A stretch of DNA of 64,000 bases from Runella zeae DSM 19591 (GTDB taxonomy: Bacteria > Bacteroidota > Bacteroidia > Cytophagales > Spirosomataceae): assembly GCF_000423565.1 (NCBI RefSeq), contig NZ_AUIF01000031.1, forward strand, positions 62,001 to 126,000, read 5' to 3'. The notes beneath the pieces are model-generated. The model ran no database searches and had not been told where the DNA came from. It saw only the letters and a program-made list of their open reading frames with translations. Shown piece after piece: positions 62,851-64,000 of the stretch (its first letter is position 1; the number at the start of each line of letters is the position of its first letter). The position numbers and the translations under genes are program-made.

Positions 62851-62905
62851 GGATAGAGGGTTTAAGGTAATTGGTTGTTTAGGTAAATGGATACTTTAAG
62901 TGAGA

Positions 62906-62965
62906 GTGCGTAAAATAGCGTTTCATATATACGGCGTTATGCTTTCTTTTCTACTGACTTTCTAA
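62906..62965 (-). repeat. Copy of the 5' leader of the 1079-residue gene
   Basis: Nearly identical to 60744-60802. The start codon is kept, but the frame reads MKRYFTHSHLKYPFT then a stop. A leftover of duplication or recombination upstream of the 645-residue gene. Confidence 0.8.
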
Positions 62966-63404
62966 GTTTTTAGATTGCCTTCTCGTTAATTTCTTTTCTT
63001 GATGAATGATATTGAACAACATATCACCGTGGTCGGTGTCCCGTAGCAAAAGTTACGAAATATAGCCCTTCCGGATTTTGTATTCTGCGTGCAAATGCCA
63101 TTGATTTTTACGGTTGCTTAGTTGATATTCTAATTTGGTCGAGCCGTTGCAAACCCGAGCCGCCGGTGCGGGCTATTTATTTGGGGTACGCAGTGTTCTT
63201 TGAACACTACGCACAACGGGGGCGTAAAATAGCGTTTCATATATACGGCGTTATGCTTTCTTTTTCTAAACTTGGAAAGTCTCGGTCATACCTACGACAG
63301 TGGCTTTTTAAAGTTGTTTGGCTAAGTTTTGCGTACTTGCCTTGGTACAATAGATGTCTACATAAACCGTTCGTAATAAGCGTAAGACGAGTAGTGATAA
63401 AAAT
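62966..63404. other. Gene-free stretch with repeat remnants
   Basis: No intact gene. It holds a copy of the 1079-residue gene leader (63222-63265), the start of a tandem-repeat unit (63268-63286), and an inverted repeat GCAGTGTTC / GAACACTACGC near 63190-63212. It looks like a rearranged spacer between the Imm11-like gene and the surface-protein genes. Confidence 0.6.
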
Positions 63405-64000
63405 TTATTGATTTAAAAATGTAATGGTACGCGGGCTAATGTCTTCAAACTTCCAACCCTCGGTAAGCCCTGCCGCCTCCAACGCTTCTTTGAGCGGCTC
63501 GCTGACAACTTTGAATAGTTCGTCACAAATGAAATAATCGTGGTATTTATCCAAAACAAAATCGTGAATATTTAATACAGAACCCTTATCAAAAAATTTT
63601 ATCCTTGTCTTTAAGTAATCATCTTCATTATGAATGCCAAGTTCGGTGGCTGATTGTATAATACCACTTTTCCTATCAGCATAAGTACATTTTTCAAAAG
63701 TTATTTTGGTTTCTTCGCCTAACTGAAAAACATAGTAATCTAATTTTTCGCCTTTATACATCAGTTTAGCAGGGTAAAACTTATGCCGAGGGAGATTGAA
63801 AGCAGCGATAGTTTCTTTGAACTGTTCTGATACTAAAAAGCAAGAACTTGTTGTGTAATGATTGACAACAAAATCATAGACATCGAGCTTTATCCAATCG
63901 AATTTTTTTTTTCTTTCGCCATACAATTCCTTCAACACAAAATGATCAAAAACAGGTACATCGTCAATAAGAGAGCTATAATTGATGGATTTTTCGATGG
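63405..64000 (-). CDS. Imm11-like immunity protein (5' part beyond window)
   Basis: I translated the frame open to the window edge, so the start lies outside. The visible part reads IEKSINYSSLIDDVPVFDHF near the edge, then about 177 residues with SGIIQSATELG, LDKYHDYFICDELFKVVSE, LKEALEAAGLTEGWKFEDI and PRTITFLNQ. The late DxxDYFxCDELFKxxSEPLKEALEAAGLxGWKF pattern is typical of the Imm11 (DUF1629) family. Such proteins protect against polymorphic toxins. The cognate toxin gene would be expected upstream, outside the window. Confidence 0.75.
   Translation of the reverse strand, partial: IEKSINYSSLIDDVPVFDHFVLKELYGERKKKFDWIKLDVYDFVVNHYTTSSCFLVSEQFKETIAAFNLPRHKFYPAKLMYKGEKLDYYVFQLGEETKITFEKCTYADRKSGIIQSATELGIHNEDDYLKTRIKFFDKGSVLNIHDFVLDKYHDYFICDELFKVVSEPLKEALEAAGLTEGWKFEDISPRTITFLNQ

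Overview
The window looks like chromosomal DNA from a member of the Bacteroidetes, most likely a Cytophagales / Spirosomaceae-type aerobe (Runella-like). The evidence is a SusC/SusD pair controlled by an ECF sigma factor and a FecR anti-sigma factor, many exported proteins, few Shine-Dalgarno sequences, a TAnnTTTG-type promoter element, and a Bacteroidetes-style tyrosine recombinase. The genus is an inference; no rRNA or other marker gene is present.

Region 1 (1-16260, all minus strand) is a carbohydrate-use locus: sigma factor, FecR, SusC, SusD, a Tat-exported FAD oxidoreductase, an unknown exported protein, two sulfatases, a GH16 glycanase cut by the left edge, a sugar isomerase-like TIM barrel, a SASA-type acetylesterase and a beta-propeller protein. 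Together these suggest import and breakdown of a sulfated and acetylated polysaccharide.

Region 2 (16358-25054) is mixed: a polynucleotide kinase-phosphatase, an SPFH/slipin protein, a decayed stretch with tRNA-like pieces, a WYL regulator, an N-terminally shortened RecG/AlbA-type ATP-binding protein, a DapA-family aldolase, an AraC regulator, an exported endonuclease/phosphatase-family protein, a small unknown protein and a TetR regulator.

Region 3 (25266-39760, all plus strand) is a [NiFe]-hydrogenase operon of the cyanobacterial HupSL/Huc-like (group 2) type: small and large subunits, maturation protease, hypA, B, F, C, D, E, a nickel-permease-like protein, a TPR protein, an NHL beta-propeller, several small unknown proteins and a bifunctional-nuclease-family protein. 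One small protein in the operon (28882-29208) is a paralogue of the one beside the TetR gene (24054-24413). An array of TTAGAA/TTCTAA palindromes lies upstream of the small-subunit gene. No obvious membrane electron partner gene is present.

Region 4 (about 41960-55300) is accessory DNA of low GC. Its left half (42560-46730) is a run of four same-strand gene cassettes separated by roughly 137-147 bp imperfect inverted repeats with GCTAAC/GTTAGC-like ends, resembling integron attC sites but with no integron integrase nearby. The first cassette encodes an AIPR-type phage-resistance protein. The right half (46890-55284) is an integrated element with a degenerate tyrosine recombinase, a helix-turn-helix protein, a DNA adenine methylase-like protein and many small unknown genes. 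The motif TGATAGCAAA recurs seven times at the joints of this region.

Region 5 (55339-64000, minus strand) holds three large exported proteins (fibronectin type III repeats, a 1079-residue protein and a 645-residue protein) followed by an Imm11-like immunity protein cut by the right edge. It suggests a surface or polymorphic-toxin-associated locus continuing beyond the window. Repeats around these genes show local duplication.
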